Assembly (NCBI GenBank): GCA_029891345.1
Contig: CM056995.1
Span: 81,531,895 to 81,595,894, forward strand
Origin: Dryococelus australis
Lineage: Eukaryota; Arthropoda; Insecta; Phasmatodea; Phasmatidae
DNA: 64,000 nt
Reading direction: 5' to 3'
The notes beneath the pieces are model-generated. The model was not told the origin of the DNA and made no database searches. It saw only the letters and a program-made list of their open reading frames with translations. Numbering within the stretch: position 1 is the stretch's first letter; each line of letters opens with the position of its first letter. Shown one piece after another: positions 11,247 to 23,256 of this stretch. The position numbers were made by a program, and so were the translations under genes.

Positions 11247-13872
11247 GGTTGTGTGTACTCTACGCCTGTGGAGAACCGCGACGTTCTCGTAGAAAGAATA
11301 CAGGCGGCATGCAACGCGGTTCAAACTACTCCTGGAATCCAGGCAATGCATCGGCGTTGCAATGTCTGCAGCCAAGCTGAGGGCCGCCATTTTTAGCACC
11401 TGATTTAATTGAACGTATGGAAATGTGTAACAGGCGAACAATAAAGTACTGCAACCTATATACGTCTACCTACTTAATATTACAACCATCCCTGCAGTAC
11501 TACATTGAGTATCACTGTTTTCTGGGAGGTAGGTAGTTAGTGTCTGTTGTGTGCAACGCTCTTAACCTGCCAGGCATTATAATGAGGTGTATAAAAACGC
11601 CTAGCGTCTAAACGGGATGTCTACGGACATCTTTCTCTGACAAAAGTTGTTCCTCATTACATTACGCATCGCCCCTAGAAGTTTTTCGCAATGATCCTGC
11701 GACACCTGTGTAGTGTTCTTGACAACGTACAGCACATGAAGTGTCAACAACTTGTACTCCATACATTATGATGACTTTTGTTCAATCAATGGGCAGCTTA
11801 CGTGTGAGTCTCAGATCTCCTCCCTTTCTCCCTTGTGACCACACGGGATTTGAAAACACAATCCCTGTGAAATAACTATCTCCAGCAACTCAAATGCAGA
11901 GTTGATGATTAATTACACGTTGGGAGAATGGAAAATATATACACTGTCTCGCCAACTCCAAACGACAGTGCAACCCAAAAAATGTGAGAGGAATGGAACA
12001 GGTGGGTGCGTCCCCCAACATCCTGGCTCATAATTCGTTTATGATGCTGCGAAGGATAAAAGTTACTGTGACGTGTGATTAACTGAATTACCAATAAATT
12101 ACTGCTGCCGATTCCCTTATTTTCCAAAACACAATTTGGTTTTACATTTCAATGTAAAAAGAAGACAGCGGCATTTACCGAATGGGGTGGAATTCGACCG
12201 ACAAATTCGTGAGGTGATTCCTTTTGCAAAATCAAGTGAGAAATATGTGAGACACTTCCTACCTGAGCAAAATACTGCGGGAGGAATGAGCCCTTAATAA
12301 TCAACATTTCAAACAATTTTTATCGAACTATTGGAAACGAGGTGAAATTAAAGTACAATTCGCCGGACATTACTTTATGCTATCGGGATCTTCTAGTTAA
12401 GAGTACATTCTCATTAATATATCCCCCTGTAATGATAATAATTAAGAGAAGTAGCCGCTCTCTTATAGCAGACAGCTCTTTAACCGTCGTGATTTATGAA
12501 CCTTTGATGGTGAAACCACAGAAAGTTTTGTGTGCGTTTTACAGGAAAACGGTGGGTCATGGGCAGTTGAAGCAAGAGGACCATTCTTGTTGATTAGGGT
12601 GTACTACTCAGTAAACCAGTGTAACATTTCATACTTACTGACAGTAAAAGAAGACGTACACAAAAAGAAAGTGGCCACCCCCTGTTATTTTCATTACGGT
12701 GGGAGGTATAAAACTATGCTCGAAGAATTGTGCTTTAATTTCACTTCGTTTCTGATACTTCGCAAAAGTGCCTTTTAAAAATTCTATTTTTAAAAATTCT
12801 ATTTTTAAGGACTGTTATTTCCATTAATATTCAGTTTAGGTAGAAAGTGCTCTGTATTTTGCCCACTTGATTTTGCATAAGGAATCACCTAACAAACTTC
12901 ACCAGACGAATTCCGCGCCATCCTATAAATGTGAGTTTATGTTACAAAATTACTGGAAAAGTTTTAAATTATCTGGATAATGGGAGCTCGAACAATGTTA
13001 ACGCTGTAAAATTCGTTGAGTCACCGTTTTTAAAAACGCAAGTTATTTCTGACATGGTTTAATGCTATAAATATTACTGAGTAACTTCCTTCATAACAAT
13101 TACAGCAAAAACACTTTTTCACACGAAGCTTGTTCGCAGTTCAAATTTACGTGCTAAAATATCCATTTTATTTTAAACTCCATGAATTCCACTACTGCCT
13201 TAGAATTAATGTGTTTTAAATATGTAACTTCATGGAGTAAAAAACAAATACTCATATACCTTTCAATATATTTACAGAGAGTCTCCATTTTTGCTTGTGT
13301 ATGTATAAAGCTCTTAGTTTGGTAAAGAAACATTAGCGTTGTTAAAAACCTCATGTTAATATCTAAAATAAAGTACTATCTTACTGCTGTACGGGGAGTA
13401 TGTATAATTACTGTTTTATTTTGCTAGCCTGAATCTTAGCAGAGGAATTAAATAATATATTCGGTTCACAAGGAATATAGTCTCTAAATTCTTATTAAAT
13501 TAAGTTTTTCTTTTTCATAAACTGCTGATGTATTTAATAACGTGTGAATGATTTATGCCAGACTTTTTTTATTACAATAATAATTTCGGCAATCTAAACA
13601 CTGCTGTGCACTGGTGCGTGTGTGTATATATCTAAGGTTCTCCCAGTGTGCTATGGAACAAACAGTTAGCAGAGTGCGTGCAGATTCCCTCGACGCGAAG
13701 TGAAGTTAGAGCGCCTGCATTCTTTTTAAACCCACTCCAAGATGTACAGTCAGACACTCTGGTAGGGGCAGTCCAGACTCTGTATCAGGCTCTGCGTCCT
13801 TAGTCTTCTTACCTTTGCGCTCTGAAATAGAAATAAGTTCTCTTACGTCACTTCAAAGGCCTCATTTTATTT
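11247..13872. other. No gene seen
   Basis: Mostly AT-rich DNA with unsupported short open frames on both strands. I saw no splice-bounded GC-rich exon and no repeat family beyond a small ATTCTATTTTTAAAA duplication near 12780. Confidence 0.5.
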
Positions 13873-14228
13873 GTAAAGGTTGTTCACGATCAAGTGAGCA
13901 CTTTCGAAATCAACCTTAGAAGGATGGTTGGAAAGCAGTTCCATATCTTAGCATCGAATAAGAAGTTCTGGGTAAACATTTGTAATAACTTCAATTGTTT
14001 ATTTCGCTTTCTGTTTTTTTTTTTAATGCATCAGAGTGTAAAAAATGCAAAATTAGTAAATTATTTACTTTTCTTATAATTTCACAGTTTAAACTTGCCA
14101 ACGTATGAATAAAGTGATGAGGTCCTTGGCAATATTACCTCTATAAATACGGAAGAATACACAACATGCGTGCAAGTAGATCTTAAGCGGGGCTTTCAAA
14201 AGTGCTCATTTTACCGTAAATAGCCTAT
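13873..14228 (+). mobile_element. Family A MITE with internal deletion
   Basis: It begins TAAAGGTTGTTCACGATCAA and ends GCTCATTTTACCGTAAATAG. Relative to other copies about 75 bp are missing after AATCAACCTTAGAA, where the sequence jumps to GGATGGTTGGAAAGCAGTT. Confidence 0.8.
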
Positions 14229-16019
14229 AATAAGCTAGTATTTCAAAAAGACTGTTTACGATTAGACTTATACATTTCTAAAATTGCTAAATGATTCCTT
14301 CATTTAGCGACACCATCAGCGGTGTCGCGTGTTGTGCTGTTTGCATGGTCTGAGGCAATCGGATATACGCCATCGTAAGCTGCCTGATTGAGCAAATGTT
14401 ATGTCGGACAACACAATTTTGCCACTAAGATTTTTACCTCATTTTACATACACAATTCATGTGGCGTTTGTCTTGGACGTGAATAATAGAATAGCAAATG
14501 TACGCATTTGGCTTCTTGTGCAGTGCGAAATAAGAGTAGCCAAAGTAGGGCGGTACAAATTAGTGCACTATTTTCCTTTCAAAATTGTTTCGAAAATTGA
14601 TATTTCTCCCTTCAATTTCATGATCTGCGAGTAACAAAAACTGCGAAGTTCCACTGCCTACAAAATAAAAACATTATTACACTACACATTTTAATGTTGT
14701 CTAATCCATGCTAAGGGAAGATTATAGGCGAAGAAAGTGTCAACGCCAAACTTTTCACCCCACAAATTAGATGACTTGCCGCTTTATTGGGGAAATATCT
14801 GCTCTGTACTTGAACTTTTCTGTCAACCATAAATTAAAATAAACTTACCTTTCCGCAATTCGGGCGTTCTGTACGACAGGGTCTGCAAAAATTAAACAAA
14901 AAAAATTTTTATGAAAATCGAGGTTTTTAAAAAATAACACCTTAAATTTTAATAAGCTAAATAATTTTGCTCCTGCGTGAGTATTGTAGTACCTAGATAG
15001 AAGGCAACATGTTCATAGCTAGACAACATGCCTTTTTGATGCTCAAAAACTTTATGTTTTTCATTGTAATGCAAGCTGAGGTTAAAGGCATTCAATCTGA
15101 ATTGAAATTCGTGTACAGTCTGTTAGTGGTAATTCGTGACACAGAATCGCGTTATGTATGTCTAGGTCTATGTATACTATATATATATAGTGTGTCTATG
15201 TATACTTGGTGCCTACTGTAAGTACTAGCTACTTAGTTTGGAGGGGATGGGTTACTGAAATAACTGTGGCCGCGTACAAAGGGCTGGGTGCGCTTATTGC
15301 CCAGTGACTTGAGCTGCAGTATACAGCATTTCAGTGTCGGTGGGTCAGCTAAGAAACGGCCAGGAACAATAAAAAAATAAACATTAATATAGTTTTATAT
15401 CCCTTAGCGTGAGGATGAATTACGTTAATGCAGTAATTTACGAGGGCTTCCACTTTTTAACTGAACGCCGCAAATTCAGATGGTGGAATGGTAAGTACAC
15501 CGAAACACGGCCAAAATGACCCGGTTAAGTTCAGTCTTACGGTTTAGTTCGTGTAAGTGTGCAAACAACCGCGACGCTGAAGAACTAATTATTTACAATT
15601 ATTAATATTGATTTGTTGAGTTGCTCTTTTAATATACTGTCCATGTCATCCCATGACGTTCATCGATTTTTAATACAGGGATACGTATTATAGATAATAG
15701 CACCGTAGGCTATATAAGTAAAATAAGCAATTTGCATTCACTTTGCATTTAATACGCAGAACTACACAGAAGTATTTCAGGCAGTAATCTGTACGCTTGT
15801 ACGATTCTTAAGAACACACAATCGAACGAGCCATTTGTAGCACCAACTTTCAGGCACACCCGCCAGCAAAATGGTTGCACTGCTGGAAACATAACGTAGG
15901 AACCGCGTTCACCAGTCAGCTCCTGGTGACCAACTCGCCAGCCGGCAAGACGAAATCTTCGGCAGTACGCAGAAGCCAATCATATACAAGGTTTATTACA
16001 AGAGCCTCGCGCAGCGCAA
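14229..16019. other. No recognised gene; one less AT-rich block
   Basis: The block at 15750-15990 is more GC-rich than its surroundings and has an open frame of 76 codons on the minus strand. I see neither a domain nor convincing splice sites. It may be an unclassified repeat. Confidence 0.4.
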
Positions 16020-16031
16020 TGAGAGAATGGG

Positions 16032-16275
16032 TTGAATTAAGTTGAGAGATTTGGGAGGCTCTTCAAATCGAGGTCTTGAGAGCCGATGCGGGTGAAATGA
16101 GGTGAGCACGGAGCAGCGCTGGAATGCAAGAGCGGGGAAAACGGGAGATCCCCGAGAAGACCCACCGACCAGCGTCATCGCCCGACACGATTCCCAATTG
16201 CGAAAATCCGGGAATGACCCGGCCGCGGATTGAACCCGGTTCGTCTTGGTGGGAGGCGAGCAGCCACCATGGCCT
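16032..16275 (-). mobile_element. tRNA-derived SINE with 12-bp target duplication
   Basis: This is a minus-strand copy of the main SINE. TGAGAGAATGGG is duplicated directly at 16020-16031 and 16276-16287, so both ends are defined. The tRNA-like head is shortened by about 10 bp between GGCCATGGTGGC and TGCTCGCCTCCC, removing part of the A-box region. That would be expected to weaken polymerase III transcription of this copy. Confidence 0.9.
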
Positions 16276-16338
16276 TGAGAGAATGGGCACGCCAACATCG
16301 AAGGAAGTACCAAGTTATTTCGTCTCTGTGGACTTGTA

Positions 16339-16650
16339 TACAGTTTATTCACGGTTTATTCACACTTTTTGAATCAAACATTAGAAAAATATTTACAGAT
16401 TGTAATGCTTCATTTATAATCATACGAATAAAAGCAGTGAGAAAATAAGTGTTGCTAGTGGCTAGTAAGAAATAGTTCTTATGCAAAAATATTATTACAC
16501 TGAGTGCGCACGAATGCGGTGCGTAGACCCTTTGGGGAATTTTTCTAGGCTCGGTTAAGCTTTGTTTGCGATAGGCAGAGGAACAGCCTGTAAGTAGAAC
16601 TTGATTAGGGCTGCAGGAAAGTTTGAACGATGCGCGACTGGACTATACTG
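16339..16650 (+). mobile_element. Family B MITE, internally deleted
   Basis: It starts ACAGTTTATTCACGGTTTAT and ends GCGCGACTGGACTATA, the inverted terminal sequence. About 130 bp of the central region are missing compared with the copy at 1189-1625. The right end finishes about 10 bp from the donor site of the exon at 16660-16824. Confidence 0.8.
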
Positions 16651-16659
16651 TGTGCTCAC

Positions 16660-16824
16660 GGCAAGACTGGCGTCAGTCCTGGCGGCCTGGAGTGGCGCCG
16701 TCCCTTCTCCCGCGCTCCAGACGAAGTCCAGCGTCCTCCTGCTCCAGTGGACGAGCTCCAGTGGCACGTCGAACTCTGCCAGCACCGACCGCTCCAGCAT
16801 CGTCTCCACTGGAGCTGCATCCGC
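16660..16824 (-). CDS. LRR gene, internal exon 4 of those seen (partial gene)
   Basis: This is a 165-bp exon of exactly 55 codons, with phase 0 at both ends. On the minus strand it is preceded by TGTGTGTTGCTAACAG and followed by GTGAGCAC, a good donor. It is GC-rich, while the flanking DNA is AT-rich transposon sequence. The peptide starts ADAAPVETMLERSVLAEF and is rich in Glu, Leu and Val. It contains LVHWSRRTLDFVW and has no stop codon. No domain is recognised in the exon itself. It is assigned to the LRR gene because strand, phase and composition match the upstream exon at 22924-23256. The whole exon sits in a gap of about 205 bp between two family B transposons. Confidence 0.5.
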
Positions 16825-16855
16825 CTGTTAGCAACACACAGCACGTGACTCCTTC

Positions 16856-17632
16856 CTTATAGGCTATTCACGTGAGGTTTCTTCACACTTTTTGAACCAA
16901 ATCTTGGGAAAAATCGCTCCATGCAAGACGTACGTGGTTGTTTCCTGAACATGCCATATATCACAAGCGTTTTATACTTGTGTTGACTTAACAGTACCTT
17001 ATTTTGTAATCAATTTGATTTTTTTCTTACATTTGATCTGTAAAATTTTAGTAATTTATTTATAATTAACACGAATAAAAATCAGGAGGGGTAGGGGTGA
17101 TATGTGTGTTGGTAATACTTAGGAAGACTTTTTTTTTGTTGTCTTTTATTACATACACCGAGTGCGCACGAATGCGGTGCGCTGTCACTTTGATACAATT
17201 TTCTAAGACTCGGTTAAGGTTTATTCTACTAAGGTTTGGAACGAAACCAGTTTCTTATGGGAGAGTTCGGCATAGGGAACATTTTAGCCGCCAGGTGCGT
17301 AGTGTTCCGAAAGGTAACTTTAAATATACATTATAAATAAGCGAATAATATATACAAGAGAAAGATTTTACTAAGTTACAAAGTTATTTTATATTTGATG
17401 TATTGTTATTACAACTATCCTATTATTTTTAACTTAGAAAATAAAGACAATCTGGCACCTCGCCGACACTAGCGCTTGCCTAGTGACGAAGATTTTCCCT
17501 TGCCAAAACGTTTAACATTGATCTTCTCAACCTGTAGTAGAAATACTCTTAACTCGGTTAAGCTTTGTTTGCATGAGGCGGAGGAATATCCTGGGCTTCA
17601 GAAAAGCTGGAACTACCGCGAATGGACTATAT
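16856..17632 (+). mobile_element. Family B MITE with internal insertion
   Basis: It starts TATAGGCTATTCACGTGAGG and ends CTACCGCGAATGGACTATAT. The family order is kept up to ACTCGGTTAAGGTTTATTCT near 17228. It then breaks for about 310 bp of unrelated sequence and resumes at about 17545 with AACTCGGTTAAGCTTTGTTT, duplicating the junction block. The inserted piece is unclassified. Confidence 0.8.
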
Positions 17633-18424
17633 AGGCTGCACTGGAATAAAGGCTGTGTTTAATAAAACGAAGTTTGTTTGGCGCAAGTACACTATTTGGG
17701 ACAATTAAATATTTTGTTTCTGAAGCCAAATTATTCCGCTATTCTCATTTGGGTGTCCCAAACGTGTTAAATCTCGTAGATGCAACTAAAGATTTTTATG
17801 GCTTTACGTAAATTATAGTTTCGATTATTATAAAAAGTGAAAAATCAGCACTGAGATACGAACTAATAACTCCTTATCGACCGCGGTTAACGTGCTACTT
17901 CATAATATGCCACATAAAACGTAATGAACCACTGCTAACACACAACTTTATTGCAAAATAAGGGTCGCACCACTATTTTGCCACGAATAAATTTTTTATG
18001 TCATTAAACGTCACGCAGACCATACAAATTTGTCCATTTAATCGTTTTCCAGAATCTTGTGGTTAGATTGTACACACTTTTTGTAGAAAGTGCAATTATC
18101 TGGTCTTACTTCACAGTTGCGTGCCTCCCTTGGGATGCACTTTAGACGGTAAGTCGTATGTTCTCGCCTTATTTTTTCGTGAGGAATACGCGTGCAGTGT
18201 TTGTCCATGTATTTAAGAAACATCCTGTATATTTACCATAGGCATACTTCTAATTGTTTGCTTGCAAGATCAGAATTGCGTTCTTTCGATTCACTAAACA
18301 GCATTATGTTAGCCACCATTTCTGACAACTACGCCAATTACCTGCGTCACTGAGGGGAGGGGGGGGGGGGTTTGCTGCCACTGGCTATGTACCTACTCTG
18401 AAAGAGAGTCACATGCTGGCCATA
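17633..18424. other. No gene seen; G12 tract
   Basis: AT-rich DNA with chance open frames. A G12 homopolymer lies at 18359-18370. Confidence 0.5.
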
Positions 18425-18680
18425 TTGAAATAAGCGTTTTTTATCCAATTTAATTCGCAAATGTTAACATCGCCATACGGCCATCATATAATAAAGTTTG
18501 GTTGAAATTTGTTACATCGTCTCGTAGGCATAGCATCAAGCAAACATATTTATATATCTGCCATTTTGAAAATAAGTGTCTGACCCTGTTAAAACATGTT
18601 AGTTTTCATGGCGTATCATAATTTTTCTTGTCTGTTAAAATTTGGTAGGAATCTGAAAAAGTCACATGTGTTTTACAACA
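18425..18680. repeat. Outlying copy of repeat family C
   Basis: ATAAGCGTTTTTTATCCAAT, AAAGTTTGGTTGAAATTTGT and AAAACATGTTAGTTTTCATG, then GTTAAAATTTGGTAGGAATC, match the array at 21575-21850 closely and in the same order. The two are separated by the Tc1-like remnant and other DNA. Confidence 0.8.
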
Positions 18681-19599
18681 CTTTTTTCAAAGAATGTTGG
18701 TAGCTGTTGATAACATAAATTAGCCAAAGTAGGATAACAAAGTTACGAAAATTAGTTTTTATTTAATATAAATATTGCAACAATTCTTATATGTTATTTC
18801 GTGGAAATGTTAGAGCAACTAGTTTCCAAACTTTTGTATGCGAAATAACAAAAGTATCTTGTTCTCATACTCTGTCTCGACCTCTCACATGCAAACTTCA
18901 ATTTAAAATGAAGTAACGTAACCTTTTGATTAAAAATGTAATCGATTCCTCCCTCGTATAACATTTTTCCCAGTTCATGTTATTGGCCAGAGATTAGGTT
19001 GGGGAAGAGTTAATCAATAAATCTAAATTGTAGATGTTATTCAGAAAACTGGCACACACTCTCGTGGTTTATCCGAGTTTCAAACCCAGGACCCTAGCAG
19101 TGTTACGTTGACGTGCTACTATCTGCGCCACGAAAGTAGACGAGGTGACCTTAGAACGTTAGAGTTTATTTTCCCCTGTTCTCACCAGAGCTTTGGCATT
19201 CTTCTTAGTCTTCTGTCCCTTCTCCTTCTTTGATATCAGGCACTGCGACACAAAAGTAAAGGATTAATTTGTCATATGTAACAAACTTATTAAGTCGCCT
19301 AACTCCATGTTTATTATCATATTAGCAGCACTCGTACGTCTAAATGACGGCGCAGTTAGCAGCTGAAGTCGTATATTAAACCCTGGTGGAAAATGGAAAA
19401 TGAACACCCAGACGCAATGGTCCCAAATGAATGAAGGTTATATTAAATAATTATGCAGGTTGTACACTGTATATGGTAATAATCACAGGGTCGTATACCT
19501 ATAGACAGAGGCTACAGAGTGTCTTAAACAACAATGCCAGTATCCTGTGTAGTCTCCTTTAGTGAGGATGCAGTCCTGCAGTCGTGCATAGATACGATG
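18681..19599. other. No gene; possible tRNA-like fragment at 19061-19150
   Basis: On the minus strand, GGTCCTGGGTTTGAAACTCG resembles a tRNA-type B box following a TTTCGTGGCGCAGATAGTAG head. It is probably a SINE fragment. The rest is featureless AT-rich DNA. Confidence 0.35.
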
Positions 19600-20600
19600 C
19601 GATCATAAATGTGTCAGATGTCATCTTCGGGAATAGTGGTCCACGCTAATTTCACCTGTTGTTGCGATTGGCGGAGGTGTGTTACCGGTATTGCAAACCG
19701 CACCAAACGCCCTCCTATCATGTCCCACACATGTCCCAAACATATTCAATGGGGGACAGGCCGGGTGATCGTACTGGCCAGGGGAGTTCACGAACATCTT
19801 CGAGAGAGCGCTGGATAACACAAGACATGTGTGCATGGGCATTGTCCTGCTGGAATAGGACATCTCCTTGGCGTTGTAGGAACGGCAACAACATGGGCTG
19901 GATAAAGTTCTGGATGTAGCGTTCATGTGGATGTAGCGTTGAGGGAACACTGAACGTGTTCCCTCAACGAACACTAGAGGAATAGAGTCATTGTAGGCTA
20001 TTGCCACCCAGACCATGATGCCAGGAGTTGGTCTTGTGTGTCGCTGCCGTATACACTCTGGTTGTTGCCGCTCTACTGGTCGACTCCGCACTCGCAAACG
20101 ACCGTCATTGGCGCCAAGGCAGAATCTGCTCTCACCACTAAACACAACTCCGCGCTATTCATCTCTCCAATTGCGTCGTTTTCGACACTATCCGAGGCGA
20201 GCTACACGGTGATGTAGTATGAGAGGAAGCCTGGCGAGCGGCACCTTTGATCGTAGCCCAGCGTCCAGCAGACAGTTGATCATGATCCTAGCTAACACCC
20301 TGGGTGCAACAGTGGCCCTACTCTGTGCTGCGGTCGCCGTGTGATCAGCAATGGCTGCTCGTCTGATGCAGCGGTCCAGGCGGGAGGGAATCCGTATGCC
20401 GTTGCCGTCCGGAACCAGGTTGACGAGCGTGTGCACCATCGTTGGACCACCGGCACCACCAATGACGCACAGCAGACACTTCACGTCCTACGCGTTGGAA
20501 AATTCTTCGGAAGAATCATCCAACTTCCCTCATGCCCACAATACGACCTTGTTTAAAGTTCTTCAATTGCTCGAAGTGTGGTCGTCTATACCGTCGTGGC
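19600..20600 (-). pseudogene. Tc1-like transposase remnant
   Basis: Read on the minus strand from about 20580, pieces of a Tc1-family transposase appear in order. FEQLKNFKQGRIVGMREVG belongs to the first helix-turn-helix region. DRCIRRAAIADHTATAAQ and LLDAGLRSKVPLARLPL belong to the second, paired-like DNA-binding domain. ESRFCLGANDGRLRVRSRP, GIMVWVAIAYNDSIPLVF and a FGTCVGHDRRAF block belong to the catalytic domain. Several frameshifts separate the pieces (20188-20484 and 19621-20145 are the longest). The usual Asp of the SDESRF-type catalytic motif is Gly here (SGESRF), so the copy is inactive. Terminal inverted repeats were not located. Confidence 0.85.
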
Positions 20601-20964
20601 ATATCTACAATGCTTACTACACACAGGCCGATGCTTGAAACAACAGACTACTCTTTCACCAAGTCAACTACAGTTATATTGCGCTCAGCTGTGTTATGCC
20701 TAGTACGCGGTTCCTACTCTGCCCACAGCACATCACTGTTAATCACTGCATGTACTGCCCTCTATCAGTGCGCCATGCGCATATACTGTTTCTACGTCAC
20801 CGCTTTAGTGGTGTTCGTTTTTCATTTTCTACCAGAGTATTAAAAAAAATGAAACATAGTTACATTTTCTTTTGTGCAAAGAATAAATTTTCATAAAGAA
20901 AACTCGTATTTTAAATACGCAAAATTAAGTCTTCTTCAGTACAGTTGTCTAAGCCCACAATTAA

Positions 20965-22030
20965 ATTAAACATATCACTTTACATGGAGCACCATAGTAT
21001 ATCTTGTCTGCCAAATTTGGTAGGAATCGGTTGATTGTTTCTAGAAATATGACACGAAATCTTTAGTTTTTCATGCGACGATATCTTTCAAAATGACGGA
21101 CAAAAGTGGCAACGTATTAATATATTTGAAACTTGTCGTTGAATCTTTCATCATACCCAGTTTCATCGAAATATGTTAACATGGGCATACCATAGTAATA
21201 GATACCTGCCAGCATACAAGTTTGGTTGAAATAGATCACATCGATTTGTAGATATAAAATGGTAATCAAAATATTTATATACCAACTATTTTTTAAATAA
21301 ATGTGTGACTCACTTAAAATATGTTAGTATGGTGTTCAGCAGTATTTCTTGTTCCCCAAATTTTGTATGGATCGGATGATTTTTTCCGAGATACGATACA
21401 AAAAAAAACGGATTTTTTTTTCACGTAGCGCAGTCTTACAAAATTGATGCCATAAGAAGATATGTATTAGCATATTAAATGCTTATAGTTGATACTTTCA
21501 GCATACCAAGTTTGGCCGAAATTGATTAAACAGTAGATATATAAGCCTATATAGCAAATAATCTTTATTATTTATATGGCGGCCACTGTGAAATAAGCTG
21601 TTTTTTATCCAATTTAATTCGCAAATTTTAGCATCGCCTACACTAATAATAGGTACTTGGCCAGCAAATAAAGTTTGGTTGAAATTTGTTACATCGTTTC
21701 GTAGGTATAGCATAGTAAGCCAACATGTTTATATGACTGCCATTTTGAAATGAAGTGTCTGATCCAGTTAAAACATGTTAGTTTTTTCATGGCGTTCTGT
21801 AATTTCTCTCGTTTGTTAAAATTTGGTAGGAATCTGTCGATTGTTTTCCTAGCTATGATATAAAATAATTTAGTTTTTTTCATATCGCATTATCCTACAA
21901 AATGGTGGACAAAATAGACTATGTATTAGCATATCTAATGCTTTTACTTTATACCCACAGCATAACAAGTTTGGTCGAAAATTGTTAAATGGTACCAAAA
22001 CCAAAAATACTTATATGACCGTTATGTTGA
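20965..22030. repeat. Repeat family C, diverged tandem array
   Basis: A complex unit recurs about three times. It contains a TTGTCTGCCAAATTTGGTAG-type block, then GAATCGGTTGATTGTTTC, a GATATGATAC(A)n block, ACAAAATGGTGGACAAAA, ATTAGCATATTAAATGCTTA and finally CATACCAAGTTTGG. The anchor block lies near 20985, 21340 and 21800, so the spacing is 350-460 bp. The copies are considerably diverged. No coding frame is conserved among units. Confidence 0.75.
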
Positions 22031-22056
22031 AAATAAGTGCCTTATCCAGTCAAGTC

Positions 22057-22130
22057 ATGGTAAAATGAGCACGTTTATAAGCCCTACTTAAGATCTACTT
22101 GTATGAACATTGTGTGTTCTTCTGCCATAT
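22057..22130 (-). mobile_element. Family A MITE fragment cut by a SINE
   Basis: GGTAAAATGAGCACGTTTAT and AAGATCTACTTGTATGAACA match the terminal region of the family A copies at 49472 and 50456. The copy stops at CTGCCATAT, where the SINE begins. TTTAACGTGAACAACC after the SINE (22392-22407) may be what remains of the other end. Confidence 0.65.
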
Positions 22131-22390
22131 GGGGGCCACGGTGGTTGAGCGGTTAGACTGCTCGCCTCCCACCAAGGCGAACAGGATTCAATCCCGGCCG
22201 GACCAATTCCAGATTTTCTCAGGTTGGAATCGTGCCGAACGATGTCGCTGGTCAGCGGGTTTTTTAGGGGAGTTCCTGTTTACCTCGCCCTTACATTTCA
22301 GTGCTACTCCATACTCACCTTACTTCATCCTCATCTGCTCTCAAGATATCGATGCTAAGAGCCACTCAAATCCATTCACTCACTCACTCA
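22131..22390 (+). mobile_element. tRNA-derived SINE
   Basis: It begins GGGGGCCACGGTGGTTGAGC and has an A-box-like GGTTAGACTGCTCGCC and a B-box-like GATTCAATCCC. The body carries GGAATCGTGCCGAACGATGT and CTCAAGATATCGATGCTAAG, and it ends in ATTCACTCACTCACTCA. It is inserted in a family A fragment. No clean target duplication was seen. Confidence 0.88.
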
Positions 22391-22923
22391 GTTTAACGTG
22401 AACAACCAATGCATTCGTATTCGCTGTTCACGTGGCGAAAGCACCACTTGTACGTGTTTAATTAAGGGATCAACGGACCTTCCTACCAAGCCAGCAGCCG
22501 CGAACTTCAAATGGGTAATCAATGTTAAACGTAAGTACTTTCTGTTACGTCAATTTTAAAAATAACTAATTAAAAAAAATTACTCGACTTTCTTAGAAAA
22601 TATTGGTGTATACAATTATTTTTGGGGGGGAAAAAAAACCCTCTTTTTTTTGTTATATGTAAATTTCAATATTACATTTTAGATAAAAAAATATGTTAAA
22701 CAAAACACGCAGAAAAATGTCCTAACGTAGCAACATCCCTTAAGAAATTTCACGAACAATACTTTTTGTTTGAAATAGTTATCTTTAAAATTGACGCAAT
22801 GAGAAGGAATTTCGTTTAACATTGATTTCCCATTTGAAGTTCGCGGTTGCCTCTTGGTAGGCAGAGCCATTAAATATATGATTATGTTTAACGTGTATCG
22901 GGCATACAGTATTTCTAACTGAC

Positions 22924-23256
22924 CTCGGTGTAAACCAGCCTGGCCCTGAGGACGGACCTGAAGGTGTCTCGAAGGGCCACCAGGTCGTCGCCGGGGGGTG
23001 GCACCTCGAGGGCGGGATCGGGGAAGTGGATGACCGCTGACCAGGGCACCTTCTCCGTGCAGAAGCTGCGCGCGACCTCCTCCGGAGCCGGTTGTTCCGG
23101 TTGTCCCGCGTCGTCCTCGCTCGGCCTCGAGGCTTTGCGTCCAGTCGCGTCGTCTGCCCGTGGCTCTAGCACATCCTCTGGGAGATCCTGCGTCGACGTA
23201 GACCCGGCGTCCAGCAGGGGGAGCTCGAACTCCAGGTGGAAAGTCTGCCTCGTCGT
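22924..23256 (-). CDS. LRR gene, internal exon 3 of those seen (partial gene)
   Basis: This is a 333-bp exon of 111 codons, phase 0 at both ends. On the minus strand the acceptor is CTCTACTGTTGCGACAG and the donor is GAG followed by GTCAGTTAG. An alternative acceptor 12 bp further in also keeps the frame. The peptide opens TTRQTFHLEFELPLLDAG, passes through a Glu/Asp/Pro-rich probably disordered linker, and ends in a structured-looking segment (VPWSAVIHFPDPALEV, then DLVALRDTFRSVLRARL). It is strongly GC-rich with many G/C third positions, unlike the flanking DNA. The order of beta-like segment, linker and W...I.F....DL.ALR motif fits the region after the LRRs of LRRC43-type proteins, but this comparison is from memory. 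The upstream intron holds a 73-bp tandem repeat starting about 60 bp away. Confidence 0.6.

Noticed and set aside
15750-15990. Possible exon (76-codon minus-strand frame in a less AT-rich block)
   Set aside because: No convincing splice sites in a compatible phase and no recognised domain.
20965-22030. CRISPR-like or regularly spaced repeat array
   Set aside because: The units are long, diverged and irregularly spaced, and the context is eukaryotic.
22131-22210. Possible functional tRNA gene
   Set aside because: The A/B-box-like motifs belong to the SINE head. The sequence does not fold into a complete cloverleaf with acceptor stem and continues into the SINE body.
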